DNA from: Chryseobacterium sp. SC28
GTDB taxonomy: Bacteria > Bacteroidota > Bacteroidia > Flavobacteriales > Weeksellaceae
Direction: 5' to 3'
Length of the DNA: 64,000 bases
NCBI RefSeq assembly: GCF_003932955.1
Contig: NZ_QOVY01000011.1
Span: forward strand, 1 to 64,000
The number at the start of each line of letters is the position of its first letter. The first letter of the stretch is position 1. Shown piece by piece: positions 42,999 through 50,998 of the stretch. The notes under the pieces were generated by a model. It made no database searches. It was not told the DNA's origin and saw only the letters and a program-made list of their open reading frames with translations. The position numbers were made by a program, and so were the translations under genes.

Positions 42999-43589
42999 AT
43001 GAAAAAATTATTATTAGGTGCATTCGTGGTTGGAACTGGTTTGGTTTCTACGGCCAATGCACAAATCCAGGAAGGCAATTGGCTGGTGGGGAGTACCATT
43101 ATCGCGAGTAATTTTGGACTAAATACTGGAGCAGGCTACAATATCGCGCTGCAACCTAAGGGAGCCTATTTCATAAAGGATAATGTAGCTTTAGGGGCTT
43201 ATATCGATCTTGGAATCAGTAAAGCGACTAAAGGCAGTCCTACAGGTTTTGATTACGGTGTGGGGGCTTTGGGGCGTTATTACGTCTCTCCAGGTCAGGC
43301 TGGCATAGACAATCTCCTGAATCACGGTCGTTGGTTCTTCGAGGGCAATTTAGGTATTGGCGGATATTCGGTGGAGGATGGCCCCTCAACCACAGGTCTT
43401 GATTTCGGCGTTGGACCGGGATATACCTACTTCGTGACGCCCAATATCGGAATCGAAGGATTGGTAAAATACAAAGGTAGAGCCGGCTTTGGCAATGAGG
43501 GTTTAAATTCAAACATCACTTTCAACGTGGGATTAAGTATCTATCTGCCGACTTCGCACGCAAGAAGAATTGCTAACGAAGCTAAATAG
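42999..43589 (+). CDS. Outer membrane beta-barrel protein (OmpW-like)
   Basis: A 196-residue protein with a signal peptide ending NAQ (MKKLLLGAFVVGTGLVSTANAQ). The body is amphipathic strands with Gly and aromatic residues (FKDNVALGAYIDLGI-like segments, FFEGNLGIGGY, VGPGYTYFVTPNIGIEG). It is a small porin-like barrel. Specific function unknown. A terminator follows at 43611. Confidence 0.75.
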   Translation: MKKLLLGAFVVGTGLVSTANAQIQEGNWLVGSTIIASNFGLNTGAGYNIALQPKGAYFIKDNVALGAYIDLGISKATKGSPTGFDYGVGALGRYYVSPGQAGIDNLLNHGRWFFEGNLGIGGYSVEDGPSTTGLDFGVGPGYTYFVTPNIGIEGLVKYKGRAGFGNEGLNSNITFNVGLSIYLPTSHARRIANEAK

Positions 43590-43610
43590 TTTTTAGTTAC
43601 ATCATACAAT

Positions 43611-43635
43611 AAAACCGGCTTTGGTCGGTTTTTTT
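43611..43635 (+). terminator. Terminator of the beta-barrel gene
   Basis: AAAACCG (43611-43617) pairs with CGGTTTT (43626-43632), followed by a T-run, just before the MscS gene. Confidence 0.7.
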
Positions 43636-43646
43636 AATATTACAAT

Positions 43647-44507
43647 ATGGAATATTTTGATACAGTTTACGAGGTTCTGGAGAAATGGTACATCAGCCTT
43701 GCCCGGCTCACGCCACGTCTGGTGGTGGGGATTTTGGTCTTCGTGTTTTTCTTGATGACCAGCACCTATCTCAGCAGGTGGTCTGTGCGCCTCTTTCACA
43801 AGGTGTTTCCAAAAACCAAAAGCGACTCCGTCGTCACCTTGATTTCGGTATTCAAATTTCTGATTATTTTGATGGGTACCTTTATCTCGCTGGAAATAAT
43901 GGGTTTTAGCGGATTTTTCATCAAATTCTTGGGAAGTTTGGGAGTCGCCGGGGTTATCGCCGGGGTTGCACTCAAAGACTTGGTCTCCAGTTTGTTTTCA
44001 GGGATGCTGGTGGGCGCCGACAAAGCTTTTAAAATTGGAGACTATGTCACTATCGGCGGCAATTCGGGAACGGTTCAGGACATCGGATTGCTGACGACGA
44101 AAATGATTACCGATGATGGTAAGAAAGTGTATATCCCGAATCAGATTATCTTCAATGCACCGTTTGTCAACGTCACGGCGTCGCCGCAACGCAGAATTAT
44201 TCTGGATTTCGAAATTCCAGTGGGCGAAGATATAGAAAAAGCAAAAGCAGCCATTGTGGACGAGGTCAAGATGCTGGAACATGTCGATAAAACCGACGCC
44301 ACCGAAGTGTTATTCACCAACGTGAAACAAGGCGTTTTCAATCTCCAAGTGAGATTCTGGCTGGAGCAGGGCAATAATTTTGCTTATCTGAAAAGCGAGG
44401 CCATTATGAAAATCAATGAAAGATTAATGAAAGAAAAAGTAAATCTGGTAACGCCAACAAGCATTAATGTGGTACAGCCATCCACCGGAGAAGCCGGTAA
44501 AATATAA
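43647..44507 (+). CDS. mscS: Small-conductance mechanosensitive channel MscS
   Basis: A 286-residue inner-membrane channel that opens on membrane tension during osmotic downshock. Three N-terminal TM segments (about 24-46, 66-87, 95-128). The pore-lining TM3 has the family Gly/Ala pattern (LGSLGVAGVIAGVALKDL), followed by the beta domain (FKIGDYVTIGG) and PNQIIFNAPFVN. Length and motifs match MscS. Confidence 0.93.
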   Translation: MEYFDTVYEVLEKWYISLARLTPRLVVGILVFVFFLMTSTYLSRWSVRLFHKVFPKTKSDSVVTLISVFKFLIILMGTFISLEIMGFSGFFIKFLGSLGVAGVIAGVALKDLVSSLFSGMLVGADKAFKIGDYVTIGGNSGTVQDIGLLTTKMITDDGKKVYIPNQIIFNAPFVNVTASPQRRIILDFEIPVGEDIEKAKAAIVDEVKMLEHVDKTDATEVLFTNVKQGVFNLQVRFWLEQGNNFAYLKSEAIMKINERLMKEKVNLVTPTSINVVQPSTGEAGKI

Positions 44508-44558
44508 CGTAAGAGAGCAGCCTGTCGTTTTTCTCGTTTAGGCTTTTAACTCCTTCTA

Positions 44559-45290
44559 TTAATCAACTTCATATTCCAATTTAATAGTAATAGTCGCTTC
44601 TTTCTCTTTGGACGCCGTGTTATAAGTTCCGCCGTAGGAATAATCTTCATTAGAATTAGGTGCCGTTATTTGGATCACACCCATTGTTGCCTTCTTAAGA
44701 TTTCCAAGACTGCTTCCCGCATTTTCAGCGATTTTCTCGGCTCGTTCTTTGGCGTCTTTGGTGGCATTGGCAATCATTTGTAGTTTTACATTTGCCAATT
44801 TTGTGTAGAAATATTGAGGAGATGAAGAGGTGAACTCAATTCCACGATTTATAATTTCCGTAATATTTCTGGAGATATTTTCGATTTTGGAAACTTCTTT
44901 GGATTTGATAGAAACACTTTGGGTAAGGTTGTATCCGGCAAATTCACCTTGCTGATAATTCCCACTGGCATCGGTAAAATTCCTAAATTGTTTCTGAATA
45001 TCAACAGCAGAAAAAACCATTTCATTTTCCTTTACGCCTTTGGATTTCAGATAATCATAAATGATCTTTCTATCAACTGCCAAAGCATCGTAAGCCGTTT
45101 TGAGTTCGAAACTGTTTTTTGAAAAACTTCCAGACCAGGCAATGAGGTCAGAGGTAAAAGTTTTGGAACCAAGTCCGGTTACAGAAATGGTGTTTTCAGA
45201 TTTGTTTCGGTTTTTGATGGCGTTTCCAAGGAGCGCGGCAGCAATCATAATGCCTAATGCAGCAATTGCAACTGCAATGTATGTTCTCAT
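44559..45290 (-). CDS. SIMPL domain protein (DUF541)
   Basis: A 243-residue protein of the SIMPL/DUF541 family, exported proteins of poorly known function, some linked to stress tolerance. It has an N-terminal membrane anchor or signal (TYIAVAIAALGIMIAAALLG) and the SIMPL core: ISVTGLGSKTFTSDLIAW, YDYLKSKGVKENEM, AKERAEKIAENAGSSLG. The ATG at 45290 is used; 12 further in-frame codons lie upstream but carry no family sequence. Confidence 0.88.
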   Translation of the reverse strand: MRTYIAVAIAALGIMIAAALLGNAIKNRNKSENTISVTGLGSKTFTSDLIAWSGSFSKNSFELKTAYDALAVDRKIIYDYLKSKGVKENEMVFSAVDIQKQFRNFTDASGNYQQGEFAGYNLTQSVSIKSKEVSKIENISRNITEIINRGIEFTSSSPQYFYTKLANVKLQMIANATKDAKERAEKIAENAGSSLGNLKKATMGVIQITAPNSNEDYSYGGTYNTASKEKEATITIKLEYEVD

Positions 45291-45439
45291 AAAATTTTGT
45301 ATTTGAATCTTTTGCATCAAACGCAATACCAGATTTAAGATTTCTTAACATTTTAAGGTTCTTTTTGAATGTCTGGGCGATATAAAAAATGAAATGGTTT
45401 TGCCGTACTTTGGGGCGAGCCTCAGGACGATTTTTATGA

Positions 45440-45787
45440 TTATTGAATTTCCTTCTCGAATTCCACACTCACGCCTTTCATTTCGCCGCGCATTGGCGGA
45501 CTTGTTTTGGTGAGTTTTACTTTGATATATGTAATCTGAGGAAACTGATTCTCGATTTTATTGCTGATCCTGGCAATGACGTGTTCCAACAATTCCGAAC
45601 GGATTTCCATTTCCTGATGGATGATTTCGTTGATTTCAGCATAATTAATGGTGTCATGAAGATCATCAGATTGCGAAGCTTTTTCCAAGTCTGCATGCAC
45701 TTCAAGATTCACAACGTAATGATTCCCAATAATGGCTTCTTCGGGCAAAACACCGTGGTAAGCGTAGATCTTGATATCTTCTAACAT
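45440..45787 (-). CDS. folB: Dihydroneopterin aldolase
   Basis: A 115-residue FolB that makes 6-hydroxymethyl-dihydropterin in folate synthesis. It starts MLEDIKIYAYHGVLPEE and has the conserved DTINYAEINE and VKLTKTSPP. Five more residues precede this start but are not family sequence. Length normal. Confidence 0.92.
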   Translation of the reverse strand: MLEDIKIYAYHGVLPEEAIIGNHYVVNLEVHADLEKASQSDDLHDTINYAEINEIIHQEMEIRSELLEHVIARISNKIENQFPQITYIKVKLTKTSPPMRGEMKGVSVEFEKEIQ

Positions 45788-45840
45788 GATTTTTGATTTC
45801 ATTCTTTAAAAATAGAAAAAATACTTGAACCGGAAAGAAA

Positions 45841-46222
45841 GTCCCTCTCCTTCGGAGAGGGATTTAGGGTGAGGAAAAATTAGGGTGAGGAAAAAAGTCC
45901 CTCTCCTTCGGAGAGGGATTTAGGGTGAGGAAAAATTAGGGTGAGGAAAGAAAGTCCCTCTCCTTTGGAGAGGGATTTAGGGTGAGGAAAAATTAGGGTG
46001 AGGAAAAAAAGTCCCTCTCCTTTGGAGAGGGATTTAGGGTGAGGAAAAATTACGGTGAGGAAAAAGTCTCTCCTTCGGAGAGGGATTTAGGGTGAGGAAA
46101 AATTAGGGTGAGGAAAAAGTCCCTCTCCTTTGGAGAGGGATTTAGGGTGAGGAAAATTAGGGTGGGGAAAAAAAGTCCCTCTCCTTCGGAGAGGGATTTA
46201 GGGTGAGGAAAATAGCGTGAGC
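45841..46222. repeat. Seven-copy 53-57-bp tandem repeat with hairpins
   Basis: Seven units start at 45841, 45897, 45954, 46011, 46066, 46119 and 46175. Each has CCCTCTCC-TTC or TTT-GGAGAGGG (perfect 8-bp stem, except the shortened fifth copy) followed by ATTTAGGGTGAGGAAAA with a second, variable GGGTGAGG. Loop changes (C or T) occur while the stem stays conserved. It fills the gap between folB and nadA. No coding frame is credible. Intervals between stems are themselves near-identical, so this is not a CRISPR array. Confidence 0.9.
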
Positions 46223-46226
46223 AAAA

Positions 46227-47243
46227 TTATTTGATGCTTTTGGAAAGTTCCAGCATCGCCTCGATTGGCTTCAAAGCTTTCAGTCGGATTTCTTCATCCA
46301 TTTTGATCTCGGGAAGTTCGTACTTCATGCACAGATAAAGTTTTTGCAGCGTGTTCCGTTTCATATAAAAACACTCGGAGCAGTTGCAGCTTTCGTCGAA
46401 AACCAAAGCCGGAATGAGTTCCTTATGCGGCGCTCGCTTTCTCATCTCGTGCAAAATCCCTTCTTCTGTTGCGATGATAAACTGCTGACAATCATCTTGT
46501 TCTACATAATTCAGCAGTGCAGAAGTCGATCCGATGAAATGTGCCAATTCCAAAACCGGCGCTTCGCTTTCGGGATGTGCTATCAGTTTTGCATTGGGAT
46601 GATCGGCCATTTGTTTCGCGATCCGTTCCATAGAAAACGCTTCGTGTACGATGCAGCTGCCGTCCCAAAGGATCATATCGCGTCCTGTCTTTTTGCTGAG
46701 ATAGCGACCCAGATTTTTGTCCGGAGCGAAGATAATTGGCCGGTCTTTCGGCAAAGCATTGATGATCTGCTCGGCGTTGGAACTTGTGACGATAATGTCG
46801 GAAGCGGCTTTGGTTTCTGCATTGCAATTGATGTAGGTGGCAACAATGGCATTGGGGTACTGTTCACGCATTTTGTTGAGACCTTCCGCGGAACAGCCGT
46901 CTGCCAATGAGCAACCTGCAAGCGTATCGGGCAGAACCACCTTCTTCGTTGGATTGAGGATTTTGGCGGCCTCGGCCATAAAATGAACGCCGCAAAATGC
47001 GATCATATCGGCATCGGTATCCTTGGCCTGTCTTGCCAATTGCAAAGAATCTCCTAGGAAATCTGCTATATCCTGAATAGGTCCCGGCTGATAATAATGC
47101 GCCAGAATCACGGCATTTTTCTCTTTTTTGAGATCCAAAATCGCTTTTACCAAGTCGTCGCCGGTTGGGATGGCAAATTCTTTAAGATCAAGAAAACCTT
47201 TGACAGGCATATTATCGATCGCCGTTTCTAATGTATTTTTCAT
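46227..47243 (-). CDS. nadA: Quinolinate synthase NadA
   Basis: A 338-residue iron-sulfur enzyme that condenses iminoaspartate with dihydroxyacetone phosphate in NAD synthesis. AHYYQPGPIQDIADFLGDSL, FCGVHFMAEAAKIL, LPDTLAGCSLADGC, YINCNAETKA and the C-terminal CNCSECFYMKRNT supply the cluster cysteines. It is the third gene of the yicC-gmk-nadA run, 55 bases after gmk. Adjacent nadB/nadC are not in the window. Confidence 0.95.
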   Translation of the reverse strand: MKNTLETAIDNMPVKGFLDLKEFAIPTGDDLVKAILDLKKEKNAVILAHYYQPGPIQDIADFLGDSLQLARQAKDTDADMIAFCGVHFMAEAAKILNPTKKVVLPDTLAGCSLADGCSAEGLNKMREQYPNAIVATYINCNAETKAASDIIVTSSNAEQIINALPKDRPIIFAPDKNLGRYLSKKTGRDMILWDGSCIVHEAFSMERIAKQMADHPNAKLIAHPESEAPVLELAHFIGSTSALLNYVEQDDCQQFIIATEEGILHEMRKRAPHKELIPALVFDESCNCSECFYMKRNTLQKLYLCMKYELPEIKMDEEIRLKALKPIEAMLELSKSIK

Positions 47244-47298
47244 TTGTAAATTTAATTTCTAATGGCAAGATGTCACGTGGAGCGTTTTCATCTGCATA

Positions 47299-47862
47299 TC
47301 AGTTGTTTATAAAGTCTTGGATTACTTTCTCGACTTCTGCTTTTGCCGAGTCCAGATCGGTGTTGATGATGATCTTGTCAAAATGTTTTTGGTAGCTCAT
47401 TTCTTCTGCTGCTTTCTCCACCCGGGTTTTGATGGTTTCGGCTTTGTCGGTATTTCTTTTGATCAATCTCTGTTCCAACTCGGCAATGCTGGGCGGCATG
47501 ACGAAAATGGATAAAGCTTTGTCTCCAAAGATTTCCTTTAGCCGGATTCCGCCTTTGACATCGACATCGAAGATCACCACTTTGCCTTCGTTCCAGATTC
47601 TTTCGACCTCGGATTTCAAAGTTCCGTAATATTTATCCGTGTAAACTTCCTCGAATTCCACAAATTCGTTTTGAGAAATTTTGCTTCGGAACTCTTCCGG
47701 GGTCAGGAAATAATAGTCTTGCGCATTCTTTTCGTCGCCCCGAGGCGGTCTGGTGGTGGCAGAAACAGAAAAGCTCAACAGCGGAAACTGCGACAAAGAA
47801 TGCCGGACCAATGTGGTTTTTCCGCTTCCGGAAGGTGCGGAGAATATGATGACTTTTCCCAT
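47299..47862 (-). CDS. gmk: Guanylate kinase
   Basis: A 187-residue kinase converting GMP to GDP. P-loop SAPSGSGKTTLV, SVSATTRPPRGDE, EFVEFEEVY and VIFDVDVKGG are diagnostic. It lies 66 bases after yicC, the usual pairing. Confidence 0.95.
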   Translation of the reverse strand: MGKVIIFSAPSGSGKTTLVRHSLSQFPLLSFSVSATTRPPRGDEKNAQDYYFLTPEEFRSKISQNEFVEFEEVYTDKYYGTLKSEVERIWNEGKVVIFDVDVKGGIRLKEIFGDKALSIFVMPPSIAELEQRLIKRNTDKAETIKTRVEKAAEEMSYQKHFDKIIINTDLDSAKAEVEKVIQDFINN

Positions 47863-47928
47863 AATTAAGCAATGAATTTATAAGAAAGAAACGCAGGATC
47901 GATCATTTATCAATTATAATTTTATCTA

Positions 47929-48786
47929 TTATAAAACGTTCAGCGTTTGCTCTTTGATTTTCTCAAGATCGTCCTTCATCTCCACCACCAGTTTCTGAAT
48001 TTCGGAATGATTGGCTTTTGACCCCAGAGTATTGATTTCGCGTCCCATTTCCTGAGCAACGAAGCCTAATTTCTTCCCGTTGTAATCCTCATTTCTCATC
48101 ACTTCCAGGTAATATTTGATGTGCTGGGAAAGACGAACTTTCTCTTCAGAAATATCCAGTTTCTCGACAAAATAAACCATTTCCTGATAAAACCTTGTCT
48201 CATCGATATTGTCAAAATTCTTAAGCGCAGATTGATAACGCTCTTTGATGGGCTGGATTCTTTCTTCTTCATATTGAGCCACCTGATTCAAATTATTCTC
48301 AATATTCTGAACTATTTTTTCGATTTCCTCAGCCAAGTTATGACCTTCGGTTTGGCGAAATTCTATAAACTTGGAAACCGCCTCCTGCACCACTTCCTGG
48401 AGGGCTTTCCATTCGTTTTCGTCGAGCTCGGCATTTTTTGTGGCCAGTACGTCGGGCATCCTGACCGCCATTTTAAGATATTCGAATTCCGGCGCATGGG
48501 AAGCTATTGCTCTCAACTGCTGCATATAATTTTTGACGATATCCGGATTGATCGTCACGTCGGTACCATCTTCCAGATTTTCGCAATTGATGTAGCAATC
48601 TACTTTTCCTCGCAGAATCTTGTCGTTGAGAAGTTTTCTGATTTCGAATTCCTTTTCTTTGTATCGGAGTGGAATTTTTATATTCAGATCAAAGTTCTTG
48701 CTGTTCAGCGATTTGATGTCCACCGTAATTTTGGTTCCTTCATAAGCAGTTTCTGCTCTTCCAAAACCTGTCATCGATAATATCAT
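47929..48786 (-). CDS. yicC: YicC family endoribonuclease
   Basis: A 285-residue YicC/YloC family protein, some of which cleave RNA. It starts MILSMTGFGRAE, the family signature, and ends with GREINTLGSKANHSEIQKLVVEMKDDLEKI, also typical. A -7 box TATCTTTG lies on the minus strand at 48806-48813. Confidence 0.92.
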   Translation of the reverse strand: MILSMTGFGRAETAYEGTKITVDIKSLNSKNFDLNIKIPLRYKEKEFEIRKLLNDKILRGKVDCYINCENLEDGTDVTINPDIVKNYMQQLRAIASHAPEFEYLKMAVRMPDVLATKNAELDENEWKALQEVVQEAVSKFIEFRQTEGHNLAEEIEKIVQNIENNLNQVAQYEEERIQPIKERYQSALKNFDNIDETRFYQEMVYFVEKLDISEEKVRLSQHIKYYLEVMRNEDYNGKKLGFVAQEMGREINTLGSKANHSEIQKLVVEMKDDLEKIKEQTLNVL

Positions 48787-48805
48787 GTTGCATATTTATA
48801 GAGTA

Positions 48806-48813
48806 CAAAGATA
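48806..48813 (-). promoter_or_regulatory. -7 box of the yicC-gmk-nadA operon
   Basis: TATCTTTG matches TAnnTTTG 19 bases upstream of the ATG. No clear -33 TTG is seen at the expected distance. Confidence 0.4.
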
Positions 48814-49022
48814 AGGTTTATATCGATTTGAAAATAATGCTCGCACACAGAATCATTTATCGCAATGGCGCTCCTTAGAGAAAGTAAAATATCGCGTTAC
48901 CCTACTGCAAAAGAAATTCGGAGCTTTACAAACTTAGCGATTTAAACCTTTTTAAAATTAAACTCGGCGTCTTTAATGATAAGACTGATGTGTGAATTTT
49001 AACACTTTACTTTCCCATATTC

Positions 49023-49054
49023 TTGGTATTAGAAATTTGAAAATTGTATTTTTG
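49023..49054 (+). promoter_or_regulatory. lpxK promoter
   Basis: TTG (49023-49025), 21 bases, TATTTTTG (49047-49054), then the ATG at 49061, six bases after the box. The transcript would start at or next to the ATG, so lpxK is probably leaderless. Confidence 0.55.
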
Positions 49055-49060
49055 CACTCT

Positions 49061-50086
49061 ATGAAAAGATGGTATCTCTACCCCTTTTCCTTGGGTTATC
49101 ATCTCGGCACTGCTCTCAGAAACCGGATGTACGACTGGGGATTATTTACTTCTAAGAAATTCAGCACACCAATCATTGGCGTCGGTAACTTGTCGGTTGG
49201 CGGCAGCGGAAAATCGCCGATGGTGATGTATCTGGCAGAATATCTATCCAAATATTACAGAACCGGCGTCCTCTCCCGAGGCTATGGCAGGGTAACAAAA
49301 GGGTACAGCATTGTAAACTACAACAGCAATTACAAGTTGGTTGGGGATGAGGCGATGCAACTGTTTGAGCGCTTCCGAAATCGTTTTGTGATCGGCGTAT
49401 GCGAAGACCGCGTCTATGGTGCCAAAAAAATCATTGAGGATATGGATTTGGAAGTCCTGATTTTGGACGACAGCTATCAGCACCGGGCGATACAGCCGGG
49501 ATTGAATCTTCTTTTGACGGATTATAACGATCCTTATTTCAAAGATTATATTCTGCCCGCCGGCGATCTCAGAGAAAGCCGCCACGGAATGAGCAGGGCT
49601 CATATCATAATGGTGACCAAATGTCCCGATGATCTCACGGAGGAAAAAAAGCTGTATTACATTTCCAGAATCAGACCTCGAAATTATCAGAAAGTTTTCT
49701 TTTCGGCCATTGCTTATGACGAAAATATCATCGGCAGCGATAGTATGATGCCCGTGAAAAACCTCGATTATTACGATGTTTTGTTGGTAACCGGCATTGC
49801 AAATCCGGCGCAATTGTTAAAAGAAATCTCCAAATACAACCAGCGGGTCAAGCATCTGCAATACAAGGATCATCATAATTTCACGGAGGACGATGTCAAA
49901 AAAATCTTAACGGAGTTCAAAAAACTCGGCGAATATGCCATTGTTTTGACAACGGAGAAAGATTATGTCCGCCTCAAATCATTTGATTCTCTGCGTAACA
50001 AGCTGTTTTATTGGCCCATCAATGTGGAGATAGACAAGCAGGAAGAGTTTAACAAGATCATTCAAAATTATGTTAGAAAAATATAA
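49061..50086 (+). CDS. lpxK: Tetraacyldisaccharide 4'-kinase
   Basis: A 341-residue inner-membrane kinase that phosphorylates the lipid A precursor at the 4' position. YLYPFSLGYHLGTALRNRMYD leads to P-loop GNLSVGGSGKSPMV and GVLSRGYGR, with DSYQHRAIQPGLNLLLTDY. The ATG at 49061 is chosen because a flavobacterial promoter ends six bases upstream and the family sequence begins there; 23 codons upstream are open but not family-like. It overlaps the next gene by 17 bases. Confidence 0.92.
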   Translation: MKRWYLYPFSLGYHLGTALRNRMYDWGLFTSKKFSTPIIGVGNLSVGGSGKSPMVMYLAEYLSKYYRTGVLSRGYGRVTKGYSIVNYNSNYKLVGDEAMQLFERFRNRFVIGVCEDRVYGAKKIIEDMDLEVLILDDSYQHRAIQPGLNLLLTDYNDPYFKDYILPAGDLRESRHGMSRAHIIMVTKCPDDLTEEKKLYYISRIRPRNYQKVFFSAIAYDENIIGSDSMMPVKNLDYYDVLLVTGIANPAQLLKEISKYNQRVKHLQYKDHHNFTEDDVKKILTEFKKLGEYAIVLTTEKDYVRLKSFDSLRNKLFYWPINVEIDKQEEFNKIIQNYVRKI

Positions 50087-50882
50087 GGAAACGGCAGAAT
50101 TTATCGGGAATATTATCGGAGAGACGCCCGATTTTGCCATAGTTTTAGGTTCTGGTTTAGGGAAACTTCGGGATGAGGTGCAGGCGGTTCATACGTTGGA
50201 TTACAAAGACATTCCGAATTTTCCGCAGACCACGGTCGTAGGCCACAGCGGAACATTAATCTACGGACTCCTCGAAGGCAAAAAAGTCCTGATGATGAGC
50301 GGCCGTTTTCATTATTACGAAGGTCACTCGATGGAGACCGTTACTTTCCCGTTTCGCGTTTTCCATCTGCTGGGGATTAAAAATCTGATTCTTTCCAATG
50401 CGTGTGGTGGCGTGAATCCGAATTTCAGAGTAGCCGATATTATGATTGTAACGGATCATATTAATATGTTGCCGGAACATCCTTTAAGAGGTAGGAATAT
50501 CGACGAATTCGGGCCTCGTTTCGTCGATATGAGCGAGGCTTACAACCGCCGAATGATCGAACTGGCAAAATCTGTTGCTGCGAAAGAAAATATCGACATC
50601 AAAGAGGGCGTGTATGTGGCTTTGTCTGGTCCTACCTTCGAGACGCCTGCGGAATACGGCTTGGTGCGCGCCATTGGCGGCGATGCTGTCGGGATGAGCA
50701 CTGTTCCGGAAGTCATCGTGGCGAAACATCAAGGGATGGATTGCTTCTGCCTATCCATCATTACCGATCTGGGCGGACCTGAAATTGCCTTTTCTGTTTC
50801 TCACGAAGAAGTTTTGGAAGCCGCGAACAAAGCGATGCCGAATGTCATTAAGATCGTGAAAGGTCTGGTAAGGAATTACTAA
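50070..50882 (+). CDS. Purine-nucleoside phosphorylase
   Basis: A 270-residue trimeric-type phosphorylase of inosine/guanosine. VLGSGLGKLRDE (phosphate site), MSGRFHYYEGHSM, NACGGVNPNF and SGPTFETPAEYG are characteristic. It starts inside lpxK, implying coupling. Confidence 0.94.
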   Translation: MLEKYKETAEFIGNIIGETPDFAIVLGSGLGKLRDEVQAVHTLDYKDIPNFPQTTVVGHSGTLIYGLLEGKKVLMMSGRFHYYEGHSMETVTFPFRVFHLLGIKNLILSNACGGVNPNFRVADIMIVTDHINMLPEHPLRGRNIDEFGPRFVDMSEAYNRRMIELAKSVAAKENIDIKEGVYVALSGPTFETPAEYGLVRAIGGDAVGMSTVPEVIVAKHQGMDCFCLSIITDLGGPEIAFSVSHEEVLEAANKAMPNVIKIVKGLVRNY

Positions 50883-50998
50883 ATTCCGGACAAAAATATG
50901 AAGACCGCTTTTCATTACTCGGCAGGAAGCGCAGTTGAGTAGTAGCAAGTTGGGGTGGGGAAGTGAGGCGGTAATTGAGAATGGTTTTTTCATTATGG

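Noticed and set aside
45841-46222. Possible CRISPR array between folB and nadA
   Set aside because: The units are near-identical over their whole length, with no unique spacers, and no cas genes are near. It is a tandem hairpin repeat.
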